From a virus, in the IMG/VR virus record IMGVR_UViG_3300025913_000101, positions 1-25,592 of that record: a stretch of DNA of 25,592 nucleotides; one strand, 5' to 3'. Below are positions 25,131 through 25,592 of the stretch, piece by piece. Numbering within the stretch: position 1 is the stretch's first letter; each line of letters opens with the position of its first letter. Made by a program: the position numbers and the translations under genes. The notes beneath the pieces were generated by a model. The model made no database searches. It saw only the letters and a list, made by a program, of their open reading frames with translations, and was not told where the DNA came from.

Positions 25131-25592
25131 ATGGGGCGGGAACTGGCTATTCAGACGGATCGTAAGTTCGACGGCAAGTCGATGCGTGCGTTGCCGGACC
25201 GTCAGCGCGGGTTTGTTCTTGAAATGCTCAAGAGGAATGCGAACCCTGCTATGGTGATGGAGGCGGCTGAGGCTGCGGGGTATAGGCCGGACTACGGCTA
25301 TCACCTTATGCGGGACGAGGGCGTTATTGCCGCGTTACACGAGGAGTCGGTCAAGAGGCTTACCGGGGCTGCGATTGTCGGGGTCAGCGTTCTCTTGGAG
25401 ATCGCGCAGTCGGAGGATCACAAGGACAGGTTTAAGGCGGCGAAGGAGCTTGCTGCCATCAACGGGTTCACGGCGGAACAGAGGATCAGGGTCGAGCATG
25501 TGACCGAGGACAAAAGAGACCTCATCGAGCAGATCAAGGGCATGGCTCGGGAGTTGAAGCTGGATCCGAAACAGCTTCTTGCCGGGGTGGGG
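25131..25592 (+). CDS. terS: Terminase small subunit, 3' truncated by the window
   Basis: 154 residues are visible from ATG 25131 to the window end with no stop. MRALPDRQRGFVLEMLKRNA, NPAMVMEAAEAAGYRPDYGY is the terminase small-subunit helix-turn-helix pattern (LxxRQxxFVxxxL...N...AAxxAGY), followed by VIAALHEESVKRLTGAAIVG, VSVLLEIAQSEDHKDRFKAA, KELAAINGF, a typical oligomerisation region. It recognises phage DNA for packaging. Its large partner should lie just beyond the window. No ribosome site is evident and the possible -10 is only 5 bases from the ATG, so a leaderless message is possible. Confidence 0.82.
   Translation, partial: MGRELAIQTDRKFDGKSMRALPDRQRGFVLEMLKRNANPAMVMEAAEAAGYRPDYGYHLMRDEGVIAALHEESVKRLTGAAIVGVSVLLEIAQSEDHKDRFKAAKELAAINGFTAEQRIRVEHVTEDKRDLIEQIKGMARELKLDPKQLLAGVG

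Noticed and set aside
1-25592. CRISPR array, rRNA, insertion sequence
   Set aside because: No spaced repeat array, rRNA-like sequence, transposase gene or terminal inverted repeats seen; the 12-bp repeats lack spacers.

Overview
This window reads as about 25.6 kb of a temperate phage genome from an alphaproteobacterial host. No cellular housekeeping genes are visible. The host assignment rests on a NepR-like protein (NepR is an alphaproteobacterial stress anti-sigma factor), a GcrA/SANT-like small protein, high GC and the general phage gene style. The integrase sits beside a 44-bp 3' half of a tRNA-Glu(UUC) gene, with phage genes on both sides. That is the layout of an intact attP, so this looks like a circular, virion or episomal genome rather than an integrated prophage.

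Layout. Positions 1-2213 (+) hold the end of the late operon: the C-terminal part of a large virion-associated protein and a tail fibre. A small inserted cassette runs the other way (2219-3193, -). It shares an overlapping divergent promoter region with the lysis operon (3311-5866, +): a holin-like protein, a NepR-like protein, a second holin, a SAR endolysin, a small protein, a secreted trypsin-like protease, and Rz with nested Rz1. A metallophosphoesterase and a small gene follow (5889-7243). Everything from 7230 to 17480 is one leftward early operon read from a PL-like promoter near 17.54 kb. In transcription order it encodes an Ala/Trp/Asp-repeat protein, several small proteins, an Erf annealing protein, a YqaJ exonuclease, a small protein with an SSB-like tail, an HNH protein, NinB, microproteins, an AlpA/Xis-like protein and the integrase, then attP, then accessory genes including a DUF1643 protein.

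The immunity region (17.5-18.6 kb) resembles lambda. A short XRE repressor is followed by an exported protein gene, and the pair is flanked by two promoters of shared design. Each promoter carries a TGTTCC-N5-GGCACA operator-like site over its spacer and -10. Rightward early genes (18360-23588) are a Cro-like protein, membrane microproteins, a HTH regulator, a C5-cytosine methyltransferase with a second conserved reading frame inside it, a dCMP-deaminase-like protein, a VRR-NUC nuclease, and a replication initiator gene with iterons inside it, as in lambda O. A second leftward cluster (24937 to 23585) of six small genes has small hairpins just before four of its start codons. The window ends in the small terminase gene (25131 onward), which starts the late operon that would wrap round to position 1.

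Several real genes are under 60 codons. They were found by reading both strands for start/stop overlaps: 2219-2386, 7600-7689, 11486-11662, 11659-11775, 12458-12598, 19262-19429, 19631-19807, 21754-21903, 23585-23752 and 24770-24937. All functional names come from motif recognition by eye; no database search was run.
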